The notes under the pieces: model-generated
Seen by the model: the letters and a program-made list of their open reading frames with translations, nothing else
The model's database searches: none
Told to the model about the DNA's origin: nothing
Shown here: in pieces, positions 25,584-34,941 of the stretch
Layout of the letters: every line of letters begins with the position of its first letter
Position numbering within the stretch: position 1 is the stretch's first letter
Made by a program: the position numbers and the translations under genes
From: Paenibacillus sp. FSL K6-1330
GTDB lineage: Bacteria; Bacillota; Bacilli; Paenibacillales; Paenibacillaceae
DNA: 64,000 nucleotides
Reading direction: 5' to 3'
Assembly: GCF_037976825.1 (NCBI RefSeq)
Contig: NZ_CP150269.1
Coordinates: forward strand, 765,001 to 829,000

Positions 25584-26567
25584 GTGAAACGAAAAAAAGG
25601 ATGGGTGATCTTAGGTAGCATTCTCATTGCGATACTAGCTATACTGACGGTAATAGGCTTTCTATTCAGAGATGAGGGGTCGTTAAGCGGTTTTATTACA
25701 GAGGATGGGCAGAAGGAATATGCGGTGGCTTATGATGAGGCGATGAATCACTTACCAGAACCGGTTGAATCGATTAAGGTTAATACCGATTTTGGCGTGG
25801 TGCAGCTCTACAAGTTCCGGGAGAGCGATACACCGTATAAAACACCCTTGTTACTGCTTCCCGGAAAAGGATCTGCTACACCCATGTGGGAGGCCAATCT
25901 AAGCGGTTTTTTAGAACACCGGCCTGTATATACCCTTGATTTGATAGGAGAGCCGGGTTTAAGCACAGAAACCAGACGGATTGAAACTGCTGCGGACCAA
26001 GCAGCATGGTTAGGGCAAGTGCTGGATCAGCTGCCGGAATCAGAGATCCACCTGTTAGGGCTGTCGTTCGGCGGGTGGAGTGCGGCAAATGTGGCGCTCA
26101 AGCATCCTGAGAAGATTCAATCGCTCATATTGCTGGACCCTGTCTATGTGTTTGGCCCCATTCCACTGAAAATGATACTGGTATCCATTCCGGCGTCTGT
26201 GCCCATGGTGCCCAAACCGATCCGGGAGAAAATGCTCAGCTATATATCCGGCGGGGCTGAAGTTGATGACAGCGACCCGACCGCCAAATTAATCGAAACC
26301 GGTATGCGGACATTCAAGAGCAAGCTGCCCATGCCGGAAGCCATCAAGCCTGAACGATTAGCTGAGCTGACGATACCGGTGCTCGGTATTTTAGCTGGAC
26401 AATCGACGATGCACCATGCTGAAAAGTCGTATCAAACGGGGATGGATTCCCTGAAAGACCCTAATAGCGAGATGGTCGTATTTGAAGATGCCTCGCATGC
26501 AATTAACGGGGAATACCCTAAAGAGTTACTGGAAACGATAGAAGCTTTTTTAGCAAAAATCGAGTAA
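25584..26567 (+). CDS. Membrane-anchored alpha/beta hydrolase
   Basis: A 327-residue hydrolase with an N-terminal membrane helix (about 7-27) placing the domain outside. Nucleophile Ser is in LLGLSFGGWSAA, and the histidine in EDASHAINGEYP. The start is GTG at 25584 after TTAGGAGGGG. It is cotranscribed with a MerR regulator 21 bp downstream, so its expression likely responds to a small molecule it may degrade. Confidence 0.88.
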   Translation: MKRKKGWVILGSILIAILAILTVIGFLFRDEGSLSGFITEDGQKEYAVAYDEAMNHLPEPVESIKVNTDFGVVQLYKFRESDTPYKTPLLLLPGKGSATPMWEANLSGFLEHRPVYTLDLIGEPGLSTETRRIETAADQAAWLGQVLDQLPESEIHLLGLSFGGWSAANVALKHPEKIQSLILLDPVYVFGPIPLKMILVSIPASVPMVPKPIREKMLSYISGGAEVDDSDPTAKLIETGMRTFKSKLPMPEAIKPERLAELTIPVLGILAGQSTMHHAEKSYQTGMDSLKDPNSEMVVFEDASHAINGEYPKELLETIEAFLAKIE

Positions 26568-26588
26568 GGGACGGGAAGGGATGGGTTC

Positions 26589-27341
26589 ATGGGAAGAAAA
26601 TATTCCGTAAAAGAAATCAGTCAATTGTCGGGAATAACTCCGCGAACCATTCAGTATTACGATAATGAAGGAATTCTTAAGGCGGAGCGAGATGAGCTGG
26701 GACATAGAGTATATTATGATAAGCAGCTGTATGTACTTGAACAGATTATGTTCTATAGAGCCATCGGTTTCTCTTTAAGCAAGATCAAAGAACAATTGAT
26801 CGTGGGCACGGGGGAGCAGGATATCGAGACCATTTTAGATTATCAGGAGTCAGTCCTTTATTCACAGAAAGAGAGCATTCAAGCCAAGCTTGACGGATTG
26901 CATGTCGCAAAGGAAATGATGAAAGAAGGGTACAACGTACCCTGGGAGCTGTTAGCCCATCTCATGCGTTCGTTGAATGAGGTCGATATGTCGGCTTGGA
27001 AAGAATACGAATTTTCGGAGGAAGACTCGCGGCTATTTCAAAAAGTATTTAACTCTGAGCAGGCGGCATTGGATTTTTACAATACGTTCCGAAAAATATC
27101 GCTGCAAGCTGCAGCTTATAAGGCCTCAAACGTTCCCGTCGAGTCCCGTTTAACCAGGACCTTGGCCCAAGAATGGCATCGGATGGTTCAACGTGTGACA
27201 CATGGCGATGAACAGATTCATGCTGCCTTCTTAGCGGTCGATAGAAATCGGGATCAATGGAACGCTGGAGAGCGTCAGCTTGTAATGGAAGCAGAACAAT
27301 ATTTGCAGGACGTCTTGAAGCGCTATCCTGATCGTGAATGA
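26589..27341 (+). CDS. MerR-family regulator with TipAS-like C-terminal region
   Basis: A 250-residue regulator. The winged HTH is YSVKEISQLSGITPRTIQYYDNEG, then RVYYDKQLYVLEQIMFYRAIGFSL and a dimerising coiled coil. The C-terminal ~120 residues are helical and resemble the TipAS antibiotic-binding domain found on several MerR proteins. Likely activates the 25533-25563 promoter upstream of its own operon. Confidence 0.88.
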   Translation: MGRKYSVKEISQLSGITPRTIQYYDNEGILKAERDELGHRVYYDKQLYVLEQIMFYRAIGFSLSKIKEQLIVGTGEQDIETILDYQESVLYSQKESIQAKLDGLHVAKEMMKEGYNVPWELLAHLMRSLNEVDMSAWKEYEFSEEDSRLFQKVFNSEQAALDFYNTFRKISLQAAAYKASNVPVESRLTRTLAQEWHRMVQRVTHGDEQIHAAFLAVDRNRDQWNAGERQLVMEAEQYLQDVLKRYPDRE

Positions 27342-27521
27342 GCTGCATTACAGCTCGGGTTCTGCTTCCTATGCAGGAAGCTTAAATCGTATTCTACTGT
27401 TTACACGGCTAATCGTTTTTTTCTTGGCAAACAATTTTTCCTCAAGGCAACATAAGAGACCGAGCCGCATATAGTATATGAATAAGACGGTAGCATCGAA
27501 AGAGAGGGAGGGGCCGGGGTG

Positions 27522-27605
27522 ATGGAAGTGCAGGTAAAAAAAGCGCCGCTGCAACGCGCGAAATTGACGGTCGGTTATGTACTGCTTCTCATGTTGACGG
27601 TTTAA
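27522..27605 (+). CDS. Small ORF, 27 residues, possible gene remnant
   Basis: MEVQVKKAPLQRAKLTVGYV and seven more residues form a basic head plus the start of one hydrophobic helix. A strong GAGGGAGGGG precedes it. It resembles the N-terminus of a membrane permease cut short by a stop. A terminator follows at 27661-27706, so it could be a real short peptide or the stub of a lost gene. Confidence 0.35.
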   Translation: MEVQVKKAPLQRAKLTVGYVLLLMLTV

Positions 27606-27660
27606 GAGCGATCAGGCCTTTACCCGGGTGGAGAGGATGAGTTCCTTCATCTAAAAATAT

Positions 27661-27706
27661 AAAGATGGCGCCAGAGGAAACACCCTCTTGAAACGCCATC
27701 TTTTTT
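27661..27706. terminator. Bidirectional terminator
   Basis: AAAGATGGCG pairs with CGCCATCTTT, with T on the plus side; it lies between the short ORF and the convergent secreted-protein gene. Confidence 0.8.
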
Positions 27707-27732
27707 ATTCCTATTATGAAATAATCGCGATG

Positions 27733-28623
27733 TTATCGATCGGAGTCATGTAATGCCTTCCAGTACCTGTAGTCATGAATGGCGAACCCGGAGAACGAAG
27801 GGTGCTTCTCCGCTTTGATACATACTTTGGACAACTGCTCTTCCATATAGGACGTGCCTTCCTCAAAAAAGGTAATATAAGCTCCCTCATTGCTCGATTT
27901 GGTCTCTACGGCAATCAGGGCTTCCTTGCCAAGTTCATCGGCTTCCTTAAGCTCGGCAGCAGCGACGCTGTAAATGTTATCTGCCTGATCACGATAGGCC
28001 ATAATGACAACCTGGTCGAACTGCTGGATCATCCACCGACTGATCGACATCGACTGATCCGGCAGCTGGTAGCCATGCAGCCAGAATGTCATGTCAGAAC
28101 CGATGGGTAGATTCATTGTGTGCGCTTCATGGACCAGATAGCGGACGCTCGCTTGCCATTGCTTTACCAAGGAGGGCTGGTTTGTTTTCCACTCGGCCAG
28201 CACATGTGGTTCGATATCGACATGAATGCCGGTGAAGCGCTCATTCGGAGCAGCGGAAGCCTGATATGCAGCGGTCCATTGAATGAAAGTTTCTAATCGA
28301 TGACGCTCCGTTTCCAGCGCCCAGTTAGGCGCGCCGCCAAGGGCATGAACCTCGATCCCCTGTTCACCTGCTTGGCGGATAAAGCTGCGATAATATTCGG
28401 GCCGAACATCACGGTTCATCTGCAGATAGAGCACATTGACGCCTTGACTGGTGGCGAAATTCAGAATGTCATCAGCCGAATCTTGAATCTGCGGGGTATC
28501 CCAGAACCAGGTTGCCTTCTGGCGGGATTCGGCTGCAGCCGCATCAGGCTGAAGGGAGAAGCTGCTTAGCAGTAGACTGCTTGCGAGACAGAGGGCCAGC
28601 AAGTGGACGTATTTTATTTTCAT
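27733..28623 (-). CDS. Secreted TIM-barrel-like protein, possible glycoside hydrolase
   Basis: A 296-residue exported protein with a signal peptide (LLALCLASSLLLSS...AAAAES). The mature part reads like a barrel of the GH18-like or DUF4434-like type: VNVLYLQMNRD, VHALGGAPNWAL, FTGIHVDIEPHVL, VVIMAYRD. The DIE acid pair in the fourth strand could be catalytic. Substrate unknown; no carbohydrate-binding domain is seen. Confidence 0.7.
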   Translation of the reverse strand: MKIKYVHLLALCLASSLLLSSFSLQPDAAAAESRQKATWFWDTPQIQDSADDILNFATSQGVNVLYLQMNRDVRPEYYRSFIRQAGEQGIEVHALGGAPNWALETERHRLETFIQWTAAYQASAAPNERFTGIHVDIEPHVLAEWKTNQPSLVKQWQASVRYLVHEAHTMNLPIGSDMTFWLHGYQLPDQSMSISRWMIQQFDQVVIMAYRDQADNIYSVAAAELKEADELGKEALIAVETKSSNEGAYITFFEEGTSYMEEQLSKVCIKAEKHPSFSGFAIHDYRYWKALHDSDR

Positions 28624-28988
28624 TGTATGGATAATCTCCTTTACATTACGATAACGTCATAGAAAAACGACAAATTCCAGCAAACACACGACCTTAGTAA
28701 TGCGAATTAAGTCATTATGCAATATATATACATTCATAAAAATGCATCTATGTATTCTATCGGTGAAAATAATATTGTGATACATAGGTCTAAAGATCTA
28801 TTGTTTTGAGGAAAAATGAACGAGTGGAGTTTGAAGAGGTCTGTAAGGGGATAAGTAAATAGGAGGTGCGACAGCCCGGAACGGCTATAGTTGGCACTAG
28901 GTGTTTATAATACTACTTAAGATTCAGTAAAGAGCCATTCATCACCAGGGGTGATATAGTATAATTTCTAAGCGAAGGAGCGATGAAC
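28624..28988 (+). promoter_or_regulatory. Divergent intergenic region with palindrome and promoter
   Basis: AT-rich, with no gene seen. Near its right end a perfect palindrome ATCACC-AGG-GGTGAT (28941-28955) lies 4 bp upstream of a TATAAT -10 (28960-28965), a likely operator for the NAD(P)-binding protein gene. The regulator is unknown. Confidence 0.5.
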
Positions 28989-29621
28989 ATGAAGGTAGCA
29001 TTAATTGGAGCAAGCGGAACGATCGGGAGACGAATTACGGAGGAAGCGCTGCGCCGGGGGCACGAAGTCATGGCGGTATTGCGTAATCCGGATCGATTGG
29101 ATTCAGAGCATGAACGATTAAAGAAAGTCAAAGCGGATGTCATGGACCCTTCATCATTAGAAGAGGCGATTCAAGGGCATGATGCTGTCATTAGCGCTTT
29201 TGGTCCGAAGTTCGGCCAGGAAGAGGAGCTCGTTGCAGCCGCACGCACGATTGTAGAGGGAACGAGACGCGGCGGCGTTACCCGTCTATTGATCGTTGGC
29301 GGTGCTGGCAGCTTGATTGCCGATAGCGGCGTACCGCTTATGGACACCCCGGAATTTCCGGAGGAGATCAGGCCGCTTGCCCGTGCGCATGCGGATGCTT
29401 ACGACCTGTATAAGGAAAGCGATCTGGAATGGACGTATGTCAGTCCGGCGGCGATCATCGAGCCGGGGAAACGCACCGGACAGTTCCGGATCGGCATGGA
29501 TCGCCTGGTGACCGATGATAGTGGAAGCAGCCGAATTTCGGTTGAAGATTTCGCGGTAGCCGTGATCGACGAGCTGGATGATCCGCAGTTTATTCAGTCC
29601 CGTTTTACTGTTGCTTATTAA
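28989..29621 (+). CDS. NAD(P)-binding atypical SDR (NmrA/YwnB type)
   Basis: A 210-residue Rossmann protein. MKVALIGASGTIGRRI holds the GxxGxxG loop, and DAVISAFGP and YVSPAAIIEPGKRTG are typical of the NAD(P)H-binding NmrA-like group related to biliverdin reductase B. ATG at 28989 (second ATG) lies 8 nt after GAAGGAG; the first ATG is too close. Probably a stress-related reductase. Confidence 0.9.
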   Translation: MKVALIGASGTIGRRITEEALRRGHEVMAVLRNPDRLDSEHERLKKVKADVMDPSSLEEAIQGHDAVISAFGPKFGQEEELVAAARTIVEGTRRGGVTRLLIVGGAGSLIADSGVPLMDTPEFPEEIRPLARAHADAYDLYKESDLEWTYVSPAAIIEPGKRTGQFRIGMDRLVTDDSGSSRISVEDFAVAVIDELDDPQFIQSRFTVAY

Positions 29622-29687
29622 TAGAGGGACATCCTGAGTCGACGGAACGTTTGTGTAGGATATATCGAAGCAAAGGGGGGAGCTTGG

Positions 29688-31430
29688 ATGTATGTTGTAA
29701 CGTCTGAACAGATGAGGGCACTCGACAACCATACGATTCATCGAATTGGTATTCCGGCGATTGCGCTGATGGAGAATGCGGGTAAGGCGATTGCCGAGGA
29801 AGTTCTGAAGCTGTGCCTAGAGCGTGATAGAGTGAGCTGCTCCCTTTACACTGCAGGTGCTGTGACCGCAGGAAAGTCTCGGTCATTCATACGGGATGAT
29901 GGGTGGCAAGAACGGCTCTCATTACCGGAGCATTCGGAAGTGGCGGAGGCTCCTACCGGGAATGATCATGCTCTGGTGATGAGCCGCCCGTCGCCTGTCA
30001 TCGACGGAGAGGCTCGATTGCCCACCGCGCTCGCGGCGCAGCAGCACTGGCTCATTCTGGTGGGCAAGGGCAATAACGGCGGCGACGGGGTGGTCGCCGC
30101 TCGGCATTTGCGTGACGCCGGCATACGCGTCACGCTGCTCTATGCCGCCGAGCCGTCCGCGCTTACCGGCGAGGCGGCGGTGCAGCGGGATGCCGCGGCA
30201 GCGCTCGGCATCCCGGCTCTGGTCCACGGCCGTGAAGCCGTGGACTACGGCGCGTACACCGGCATCGTGGACGCGCTGCTCGGCACGGGCGCGACCGGCG
30301 CGCCCCGCGGCGCTTACGCCGCGCTGATCCAGGCCGCCAATGACAGCGGCCTGCCAATTGTGTCCGCGGATATTCCGAGCGGACTGGACGCCGATACCGG
30401 CGCGCGGCACGAGCCGTGCATCTCGGCCGCGGTGACGGTATGCCTCGCCTTCTTGAAGCGAGGCCTGGTGCAGTACCCCGGCGCCGAAGCGGCAGGCCGG
30501 GTGGTGGTCCGCTCCATCGGCATTCCGGCATCGCTGTGCCGGGAGCAGGGCGTCAGCACGCATCTGCTCACCCCGCATGTGCTTCGGACCGAGTTGGGCG
30601 CGGACGTGTCCCGCTACCGCTCGCCGGACGGGCATAAGGGCACCTACGGTCACGTCCTGACCGTAGGGGGAAGCCGTACGATGAGCGGCGCAGGCCTGCT
30701 CGCTTCCCGGGCAGCGCTTCGCGCGGGCTGCGGCCTGGTGACCTGGGCGCTCCCTGCAAGCCTGGTGCTGCCGCTGAGCGGAGCTGCACCCGAGGTGATG
30801 CTCGCACCCGCCACAGGCGAAGAGAGCGGTGGCTACTGGAATGAGGCCTCTGCGGAACGGGTGCTGGAACTCGCCAAAACCCGCGATGTGCTGGCCGTAG
30901 GTCCGGGGCTTGGCCGCTTTGACGGAGATGCCAGGTGGCTCCGCCGTTTGTGGGAAGAATGGGAAGGGCCGCTAGTGGTGGATGCCGATGCGCTGAATAT
31001 GCTGTCCGCAGCCGGTGATTTCAGCGCCTGGGAGCCGCGCGGTGCGGCAACGGTGCTGACCCCACATCCGGGGGAGATGTCCCGGATGCTGGATATCCCT
31101 ACCGCCGAGCTGCAGCAGGACCGGATCGGTGCCGCCGCAGGGTTTGCGACCGAGCACGGGGTTACCCTCGTGCTCAAGGGGGCGCATACCGTCGTGGCTT
31201 CGCCGGACGGACAAGCCTACATCAACCCAACCGGCACCTCCGGCATGGCGACCGGAGGCACCGGGGACGTGCTGACCGGCATCATTGCCAGCCTGCTGGC
31301 GCAAGGATATGCCGGTCCGTCTGCAGCCGCGCTTGGCGTGTGGCTGCACGGCCGTGCCGGCGAGCGAGCCGCGCGGCACCGGGGACATCCTGCCTCGGTC
31401 ATCGCCGGGGATGTCATCGCAGCACTTTGA
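29688..31430 (+). CDS. nnr: Bifunctional NAD(P)HX epimerase / dehydratase
   Basis: A 580-residue repair enzyme for hydrated NAD(P)H. The N-terminal YjeF epimerase domain has ALMENAG and GKGNNGGDG (126-134). The C-terminal ADP-dependent dehydratase has the ribokinase-like end ATGGTGDVLTGIIASLLAQG. The dehydratase core includes VGPGLGRF and LTPHPGEMSRM. Between the first epimerase helix and the GNNGGDG loop there are ~70 extra residues (about 45-118) not usual for the family. The middle of the gene is markedly GC-rich. Confidence 0.93.
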   Translation: MYVVTSEQMRALDNHTIHRIGIPAIALMENAGKAIAEEVLKLCLERDRVSCSLYTAGAVTAGKSRSFIRDDGWQERLSLPEHSEVAEAPTGNDHALVMSRPSPVIDGEARLPTALAAQQHWLILVGKGNNGGDGVVAARHLRDAGIRVTLLYAAEPSALTGEAAVQRDAAAALGIPALVHGREAVDYGAYTGIVDALLGTGATGAPRGAYAALIQAANDSGLPIVSADIPSGLDADTGARHEPCISAAVTVCLAFLKRGLVQYPGAEAAGRVVVRSIGIPASLCREQGVSTHLLTPHVLRTELGADVSRYRSPDGHKGTYGHVLTVGGSRTMSGAGLLASRAALRAGCGLVTWALPASLVLPLSGAAPEVMLAPATGEESGGYWNEASAERVLELAKTRDVLAVGPGLGRFDGDARWLRRLWEEWEGPLVVDADALNMLSAAGDFSAWEPRGAATVLTPHPGEMSRMLDIPTAELQQDRIGAAAGFATEHGVTLVLKGAHTVVASPDGQAYINPTGTSGMATGGTGDVLTGIIASLLAQGYAGPSAAALGVWLHGRAGERAARHRGHPASVIAGDVIAAL

Positions 31431-31445
31431 AGCGAAGAACAAGGG

Positions 31446-31470
31446 AAGGGCCCTCGGAGGGCCCTTTTTG
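31446..31470 (+). terminator. Intrinsic terminator
   Basis: AAGGGCCC pairs with GGGCCCTT, followed by TTTTTG. Confidence 0.85.
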
Positions 31471-31497
31471 CATGGAAGAAAGCTATGGGCACTTGAA

Positions 31498-31953
31498 TCA
31501 GATCACCCAGCACAAGAGGGGAACGGCCAAGGCAAAGAACGGGGTGGCCAGAGAATTGCTGGAGAACGTATGCTTTCCCCACAAGAAGAGCAGCAGTGTC
31601 AAGGCTCCCGCTGCTGCGCGAAGCCAGAGCTGCTCCGGATTCCCGCCTGTGGATAAGGCGAAGAACAGAAAACCGACCGCTCCGTACACGGCGGCTTGTT
31701 TACCCTTATGCAGGGAAGGCAGGAACGAGAGAATGGCATCCGCTGCAAGAGACGCGGTCAGCGCGTAACCGTATACCCAGTGCTCTTGCGGCATATAGAG
31801 GCCTAACCATTCCGAAGCTTGATCAGCGCTGGAAGGCCACACCCAATCAAGCAGGCTCAGCAGCAGCACAACGATGCCGGCACTGGCGAGCTTGTTTAAT
31901 GCATAAAACCCCATGTCCATCCGGGCAGACCGTTTGGGAATTTCGGTGTTCAT
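31498..31953 (-). CDS. Hypothetical membrane protein, four to five helices
   Basis: A 151-residue integral membrane protein starting MNTEIPKRSARMDMG. ATG at 31953 has AGAGGAT 7 nt upstream; the longer frame lacks such a site. Hydrophobic segments fall at about 22-38, 55-75, 80-98, 103-120 and 130-150. No family recognised. It lies downstream of the SDR gene on the same strand. Confidence 0.65.
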   Translation of the reverse strand: MNTEIPKRSARMDMGFYALNKLASAGIVVLLLSLLDWVWPSSADQASEWLGLYMPQEHWVYGYALTASLAADAILSFLPSLHKGKQAAVYGAVGFLFFALSTGGNPEQLWLRAAAGALTLLLFLWGKHTFSSNSLATPFFALAVPLLCWVI

Positions 31954-32009
31954 TGTACACATCCTCTGCTCGTTATTCATAGAATTCTCAGATGCTTGCG
32001 ACATCCATG

Positions 32010-32918
32010 CTAGCTGGTTACCATCTGCCCTCCGTTGACGTGAATAGCCTGACCCGTGACAAAAGATGAGCAGATGGATGACGCCAGGTAAACATAGGCG
32101 GGTGCCAGCTCGTAGGGCTGTGCGGCCCGCTTCATCGGTGATTTCGTTCCGAATACGGCGACCTCTTCAGCGGAGAAGCTGGATGGGATGAGCGGCGTCC
32201 AGACTGAGCCGGGAGCGACGGAATTGACGCGGATGCCTTGATCGACCAGCGAAAGGGCCAGGGATCGGGTAAGGGAAACAATGGCGCCTTTGGTTGAGGA
32301 ATAGTCGATGAGCTCCTTTAAACCGTCATAGGCGGTAATGGAGGCCGTGTTGATGATCGACGCCCCGGATTTCATGTGGGGCAGCGCGGCCTGGATCATG
32401 AAGAAGAAGGGAAAGATATTCGTTTGATAGGTGTGATGGAGCTGTTCTTCCGTGATGTCCAAGATGCTGCGCTGCACATACTGGACGCCATGGTTGTTCA
32501 CGAGAACATCCAGCTTGCCGAAGCAGGCTATCGTTTCGTTAACCACGGCTTCGCAGTTTTTTTTGTATCGCAGATCAATCTTCATTAAGAGGCATCGTCT
32601 GCCGAACGATTCAATCCGTTGTTTCGTCACCTCCGCATCCGAAGTCTCATATAAGTATGGGATGACCAGATCGGCACCTTCCTTGGCGAAGGCAATGGCG
32701 GCCGCTTTGCCGATACCGCTGTCTCCCCCAGTCACAATAGCGATTTTGCCATCCAGTTTACCGCTGCCCCGATACGCGGGATCTTCGCTGATCGGACGCG
32801 GAGACATTAGACACTCGAGGCCCGGCTGGCAGTTTTGATGCTGTGGAGGGAAAGCGAGGGGCTGTTCCTTGCATTCTGTTTTGGAGCCAACGTAGGGAAT
32901 GGGTTGATGGGGATTCAT
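32010..32918 (-). CDS. SDR-family oxidoreductase (general stress protein 39-like)
   Basis: A 302-residue classical SDR with a 40-residue N-terminal extension as in YhdF/Gsp39. Cofactor loop TGGDSGIGKA, NNHG, catalytic Tyr and Lys in YSSTKGA, and SVAPGSVWTPL are intact. RBS AGGAGGA precedes ATG. No SigB promoter is obvious. Confidence 0.92.
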   Translation of the reverse strand: MNPHQPIPYVGSKTECKEQPLAFPPQHQNCQPGLECLMSPRPISEDPAYRGSGKLDGKIAIVTGGDSGIGKAAAIAFAKEGADLVIPYLYETSDAEVTKQRIESFGRRCLLMKIDLRYKKNCEAVVNETIACFGKLDVLVNNHGVQYVQRSILDITEEQLHHTYQTNIFPFFFMIQAALPHMKSGASIINTASITAYDGLKELIDYSSTKGAIVSLTRSLALSLVDQGIRVNSVAPGSVWTPLIPSSFSAEEVAVFGTKSPMKRAAQPYELAPAYVYLASSICSSFVTGQAIHVNGGQMVTS

Positions 32919-33030
32919 TTCATTCCTCCTTTTAGGTTGTTATCGTTGAACGTCGATGCTTTATCTCTATGCATTCGCCTAGTCCGGGGTGCCGTTTGTG
33001 AACAGAATAGGTGAAAGGTCGTGCTTTTAC

Positions 33031-33239
33031 GTGTCCGCGCTTTTGGGAATGGATGAAGAAGAGTGGCGAGGAATTGATCGCGGAATAGCGATCCAGCGCC
33101 GCTTTCGCTGCATCGCTATGAAGTATATGAACGGGATCATCACATTACCCAGGAAGTTTGGGGAGGAAATGAGCGTAGTGGTTCGCGAAATGCCAAGGTT
33201 CAATTGCCGGTGCTGCTGCATTGACAAAAGCGCGGACAC
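33031..33239. repeat. 209-bp inverted-repeat-bounded element, MITE-like
   Basis: Perfect 15-bp terminal inverted repeats: GTGTCCGCGCTTTTG (33031-33045) and CAAAAGCGCGGACAC (33225-33239). The inside holds a GATCGC/GCGATC hairpin and no convincing gene. No target duplication was seen. It could be a worn MITE or a transcribed long hairpin; a TTGACA lies in the right repeat. Confidence 0.5.
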
Positions 33240-33457
33240 ATTGATACGATGATATTAATTCTGACAAATTTGCTCTGATTTATATTGGTAAACGTCGGAT
33301 TTAAGAGCGACTGCTTATGGAAGACTTTGCGGTTCTTTGTAAAGTCCTCCTTTTCTGAAATGTTGGCTATGGCCGTCTGACTTTAAGTCGAGAGGATCTT
33401 ACATAGCGATCGTATGAATGGATGGCGACACTATAAGATAAGCCGAGGTGAATGATT
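33240..33457 (+). promoter_or_regulatory. Intergenic region with terminator-like hairpin
   Basis: GGAAGACTTT (33319-33328) pairs with AAAGTCCTCC (33341-33350) with one mismatch and TTTT follows: a plus-strand terminator with no annotated gene upstream, which hints at an untranslated transcript from the 33.0-33.3 kb region. Nothing else recognised. Confidence 0.45.
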
Positions 33458-34003
33458 ATGGCGAAAGCTGTTATTATTAATGGGAGTCCCACAGCCGGAT
33501 CCCGATTGAATGCGATTATGGAGTATGCGGAGCAGGCATTGACTGCTGCGAATTTCGAGGTTAGCCGGATCGATGTGGCCGGGCTCCCGCCTGAGGATTT
33601 GATTCATACCAAGTTTGAGAGTGAACATATTGTCAAAGCGAACGGGCTTGTGGCCGAGGCTGATGCAGTGATTGTGGCAAGTCCGGTTTATAAAGCTTCG
33701 TTTACGGGCGTTCTGAAAACATTTTTAGACCTGATTCCGCAAAAAGGATTGGCCGGCAAAATCGTGCTTCCGATGTTCATCGGCGGCAGTCTCGCGCATC
33801 TGCTGGCGATTGATTATTCGCTTAAGCCCGTGCTTTCTTCGATCGGAGCCCGTCATATTCTAGGAGGCGTGTACGCGGTGGATGCCCAAGTGGCACGTAC
33901 TGAAGATGGCGGATTCGATGTAGCGGAAGTGCTTCAGGAACGTTTGGCCTCCGCAATGGAGGAGTTAATTGAAGAAACCCGTTACCGGGCAGAACGTGTT
34001 TAA
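33458..34003 (+). CDS. NADPH-dependent FMN reductase, SsuE-like
   Basis: A 181-residue flavodoxin-fold reductase. AVIINGSPTAGSRLNAI binds the FMN phosphate, and VIVASPVYKASFTGVLKTFLDL is the conserved SsuE/MsuE segment. ATG at 33458 sits 7 nt after GAGGTG. Such enzymes supply reduced flavin to alkanesulfonate monooxygenases, but none is nearby. Confidence 0.9.
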   Translation: MAKAVIINGSPTAGSRLNAIMEYAEQALTAANFEVSRIDVAGLPPEDLIHTKFESEHIVKANGLVAEADAVIVASPVYKASFTGVLKTFLDLIPQKGLAGKIVLPMFIGGSLAHLLAIDYSLKPVLSSIGARHILGGVYAVDAQVARTEDGGFDVAEVLQERLASAMEELIEETRYRAERV

Positions 34004-34063
34004 GAATGCCCGAGTGAACGACAGGGATATAAAACCGATAGAGATCATATGGAGGGATACCAT

Positions 34064-34654
34064 TTGCAAAAGCTAGTGTTTTTTGTCGGCGTGGCCGGTA
34101 CAGGCAAGACAACCGTAGCCAAGAAGCTTGCAGTCCGTATACCGGCTGCATTTCTCGATCGCGATACGGTGGGGGGACGCTTTGTTGAAAAATTCCTGGA
34201 AAGTAACGGACTGGATCCGAACGATCGCGACTCTTCCTTTTATAAAGAGAACCTGCGTGATCTGGAATATGACACGACCAAGGACATTTGCATCGAGAAC
34301 CTGGGTGCCGGACAAAATGTCTTTATGATTTCTCCGTTTACCGCCGAGCTCAAGAATCGCGAATGGATTGAAGAAGTCATCGCATCGGCTGGATTAACAA
34401 AGAGCGACGTTGACGTGAAGGTCATCGTGGTCGCCCTCAAAGACATGGATTTGCAGAAGGAACGGATCGTTGACCGACAGACCGAGCGGGATCAGTGGAA
34501 ACTGGATCATTGGGACGACTTCAAGAAGCGCGTCGATTTCGTTCCGGAAGTGAACTGGGACATTCCTCAGACGTCCATTAAGGTATTCGATAACAGTGGC
34601 GATCTGACGGAAGAGAAGGTCGAGGAGCTCTATCAATTTATCGTAAGCGAATAG
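34064..34654 (+). CDS. P-loop kinase-like ATPase
   Basis: A 196-residue AAA_33-type small kinase. Walker A is GVAGTGKTT at about 9-17. LDRDTVGGRF and a lid region with basic residues (KERIVDRQTERD) follow. The start is TTG at 34064, 7 nt after GGAGGG; the ATG in that site is itself part of the Shine-Dalgarno. Substrate unknown; similar proteins phosphorylate sugars or antibiotics. Confidence 0.8.
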   Translation: MQKLVFFVGVAGTGKTTVAKKLAVRIPAAFLDRDTVGGRFVEKFLESNGLDPNDRDSSFYKENLRDLEYDTTKDICIENLGAGQNVFMISPFTAELKNREWIEEVIASAGLTKSDVDVKVIVVALKDMDLQKERIVDRQTERDQWKLDHWDDFKKRVDFVPEVNWDIPQTSIKVFDNSGDLTEEKVEELYQFIVSE

Positions 34655-34685
34655 CATATCGGAGCAACAGCATTCGATATCGTAT

Positions 34686-34737
34686 AAAAAAGTGCGTCAT
34701 GCCAGGTGCCAATGAGCCCTGTGATGGCGCATTTTTT
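34686..34737. terminator. Intrinsic terminator
   Basis: AGTGCGTCAT pairs with ATGGCGCATT with flanking A and T runs. Confidence 0.8.
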
Positions 34738-34941
34738 GAGTATCGATGAGGCAACAAACAACTCCAGGGAATGCCCTTCTGTTTACGCGTAGGCACAAAC
34801 AGGCTGCTCGTATTCAATCTTCAGGGAAACGTCCTATGCTTATGCTCAGATATAGGAGCTCTGGTCCTAATTGGAACCAATGCTGGAATGATATATAGTA
34901 GACTAGTAATTACAGGCTTCACAATCAAGGAGGGAAAGCGC

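Noticed and set aside
32989..33252. 87-residue plus-strand ORF
   Set aside because: No good RBS, and it coincides with the inverted-repeat element.
34771..34941. Long N-terminus for the SMC-like ATPase
   Set aside because: No ribosome site at the far ATG; TTG 34942 has a strong site and precedes the conserved domain.
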